A DNA stretch of 64,000 bases from Cellulosilyticum sp. (GTDB lineage Bacteria; Bacillota; Clostridia; Lachnospirales; Cellulosilyticaceae): contig SVDC01000012.1 in the NCBI GenBank assembly GCA_015058045.1, forward strand, positions 1 to 64,000, given 5' to 3'. The position numbers and the translations under genes are program-made. Below are positions 62,883 through 64,000 of the stretch, piece by piece; positions within the stretch are counted from its first letter, which is position 1, and every line of letters starts with the position of its first letter. The notes below the pieces were generated by a model. The model ran no database searches. It was given only the letters and a program-made list of their open reading frames with translations, and was not told where the DNA came from.

Positions 62883-64000
62883 CTATCTTTTATAAAATTG
62901 ACATAAAATATTTTTTTCTGTCCCTATAAGACCTTTTTCCATTTCAATTTTAATAGGATAGCATGCTTCTAAACAAGATATCACATTTTGTTCAATCATT
63001 TTTTCGTAAAAATCTGAATGAACTTGTAAGTAAACAGCTTGTCTTGTTTCTTCTATCCCTACTCCCTTAAGCTGATCTTCCAAGCGCATGAGTGACATTA
63101 AAAAGCTTTCTTTTACATAAGGCATATGACATTTCTGACACCCTTCTAAAAGCTGATGGGCAACACACTGATATTTCTTGGTTCTAGAAAACTGCAATAA
63201 TCCTAATTCTGTTAAAGGATAGACTTTTGTTAAACGATCTCCATAGGTTTCTAAAAGCATTTTTGCATATTCATAAACTTCTAATTTATGCTCAGGATTT
63301 TTCATTTCTACTAAATCTACAATCACCATACCTGATAAATTACGTCTGAGCATTTGTAAAATAGATTCTTTAATAGCTTCTTTATTCAGTTCTAATGTTG
63401 CTTTTTCTGCATTTTTTGTTAAAATCGCCTTTGCGCTATTTACATCTATAATGGTCATGGCCTCTGTATAGTCAATAATCAGATTACCCCCATTTTTAAG
63501 CCATATCTTTCGCTTCGTTAATTGATCAATTTTTTTAGTTAATCCATAGATAGAAAAAATATTATTTTCGTCCTGACAATACTGCAGCGAAACTTGTTTC
63601 ATATCCCCATATTCATTGACGATTTTCCTAATTTCCATCAATTCTTCTTGATCATTACATATAATTTCTATAGGATTTTTCTTGGTAAGCTGTTCAATTA
63701 GCATTTGATAAATAGGTGCTGGCTCTTCATAGAGTACACTGCCTTTTACTAAGTACTGTCCCTCTTCTAGTAGCTGATCCACCTTATTAATCAGCTGTCT
63801 TGCATCCTCTATAATTTCTTCTAATTGTGCATCATTGGCATGAGTACGTACAATAAAGCCATAGCTAGTATCTACCTTGGCTTCTAATGTATGCTTTATT
63901 TGTTCACGCATGGCACTATTATGAATCTTTTTAGATATATGAATGCCTGGTTCAAAAGGCAAGCATACTAAATACTTCCCTGTTATATTTAGCTTAGCTG
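62883..64000 (-). CDS. rng: Ribonuclease E/G, C-terminal part (5' end beyond the window)
   Basis: The reading frame remains open through base 64000 (AKLNITGKYLVCLPFEPG before GIHISKK), so the N-terminal S1 region lies outside. Visible are the DNase-I-like catalytic region with the Mg-binding aspartates in TIIDVNSAK and MVIVDLVEM, and the zinc-link cysteines CQKCHMP. RNase G/E cuts single-stranded RNA in mRNA turnover and 16S/5S maturation. Its place upstream of rplU is conserved in clostridia. Confidence 0.93.
   Translation of the reverse strand, partial: AKLNITGKYLVCLPFEPGIHISKKIHNSAMREQIKHTLEAKVDTSYGFIVRTHANDAQLEEIIEDARQLINKVDQLLEEGQYLVKGSVLYEEPAPIYQMLIEQLTKKNPIEIICNDQEELMEIRKIVNEYGDMKQVSLQYCQDENNIFSIYGLTKKIDQLTKRKIWLKNGGNLIIDYTEAMTIIDVNSAKAILTKNAEKATLELNKEAIKESILQMLRRNLSGMVIVDLVEMKNPEHKLEVYEYAKMLLETYGDRLTKVYPLTELGLLQFSRTKKYQCVAHQLLEGCQKCHMPYVKESFLMSLMRLEDQLKGVGIEETRQAVYLQVHSDFYEKMIEQNVISCLEACYPIKIEMEKGLIGTEKNILCQFYKR

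Noticed and set aside
1..64000. CRISPR arrays, rRNA or tRNA genes, prophage
   Set aside because: I saw no regularly spaced repeats, no rRNA or tRNA sequence, and no phage structural genes; the lone GH73 lysin is not enough to call a prophage.

Overview
The window is a low-GC, chromosomal, housekeeping-rich segment from an endospore-forming member of the Clostridia. Evidence for a spore former is direct: dipicolinate synthase (dpaAB), sigma-K, the spore protease Gpr, SpoIIP, a SpoIIIE/FtsK translocase and a DacF-type carboxypeptidase. Firmicute-specific marks include a T-box in front of alaS, a CIRCE element in front of hrcA, an L21 leader, and an L27 with a cleavable N-terminus next to its protease Prp. 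A Lachnospirales/Cellulosilyticum-like origin is my guess from general gene content and protein sequence, not something I could test. Most genes lie on the minus strand, so that is probably the leading strand here.

Layout from left to right. 1-1200: decayed DNA, with an internally deleted IS3-type transposase remnant and a frameshifted, N-terminally deleted yqeY fragment. 1201-4700: rpsU, then alaS under its own promoter and alanine-type T-box. 4750-9830: DUF1015 protein, PlsC-type acyltransferase, BaiN/YhiN-type flavoprotein, cytidylate-kinase-like protein. 9250-18900 (minus): dapG-tepA-ylzJ-spoIIIE-fhs-folD-rimO-pgsA, a relic of the Bacillus dapG...spoIIIE order without dapA and rnjB, preceded by a small TSCPD protein. 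18950-26300: NA37 nucleoid-associated protein, a small orphan, YfcE-type phosphodiesterase, the dpaAB operon with a sigma-K-like promoter, a possible structured RNA, mltG, and the trmR-U32 peptidase pair expected to make 5-methoxyuridine in tRNA. 26400-28130: a GH73 glucosaminidase divergent from an uninterrupted sigK.

28135-48730: mtaB-ireB-ruvX-DUF1292-fur-rnjA, iscS-thiI, prmA-rsmE-cheY, hrcA-grpE-dnaK-dnaJ, hemW, lepA, spoIIP, gpr and rpsT, close to the order known from Bacillus subtilis. 48800-55930: holA-comEC-GerMN lipoprotein-sensor kinase-response regulator-comEA, i.e. the competence/DNA-uptake locus with a two-component system inserted. 56000-64000: dacF, rsfS, a Ca2+/Na+ exchanger, a fused NadD-YqeK, yhbY, obgE, rpmA-prp-rplU, and the C-terminal part of an RNase E/G that runs off the window.

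The genes fall into functional groups: ribosome and tRNA maturation (rimO, mtaB, rsmE, prmA, lepA, obgE, rsfS, yhbY, prp, trmR, thiI/iscS), one-carbon metabolism (fhs, folD), chaperones, and sporulation. I found no CRISPR array, rRNA, tRNA, intact mobile element or defence island. I did not find a clearly novel multi-gene system. The best leads are the possible RNA at 22553-22740, the GerMN/two-component insertion in the com locus, the HPr-like protein lacking the phosphorylatable histidine, and the divergent GH73-sigK pair with sporulation-type promoter boxes.
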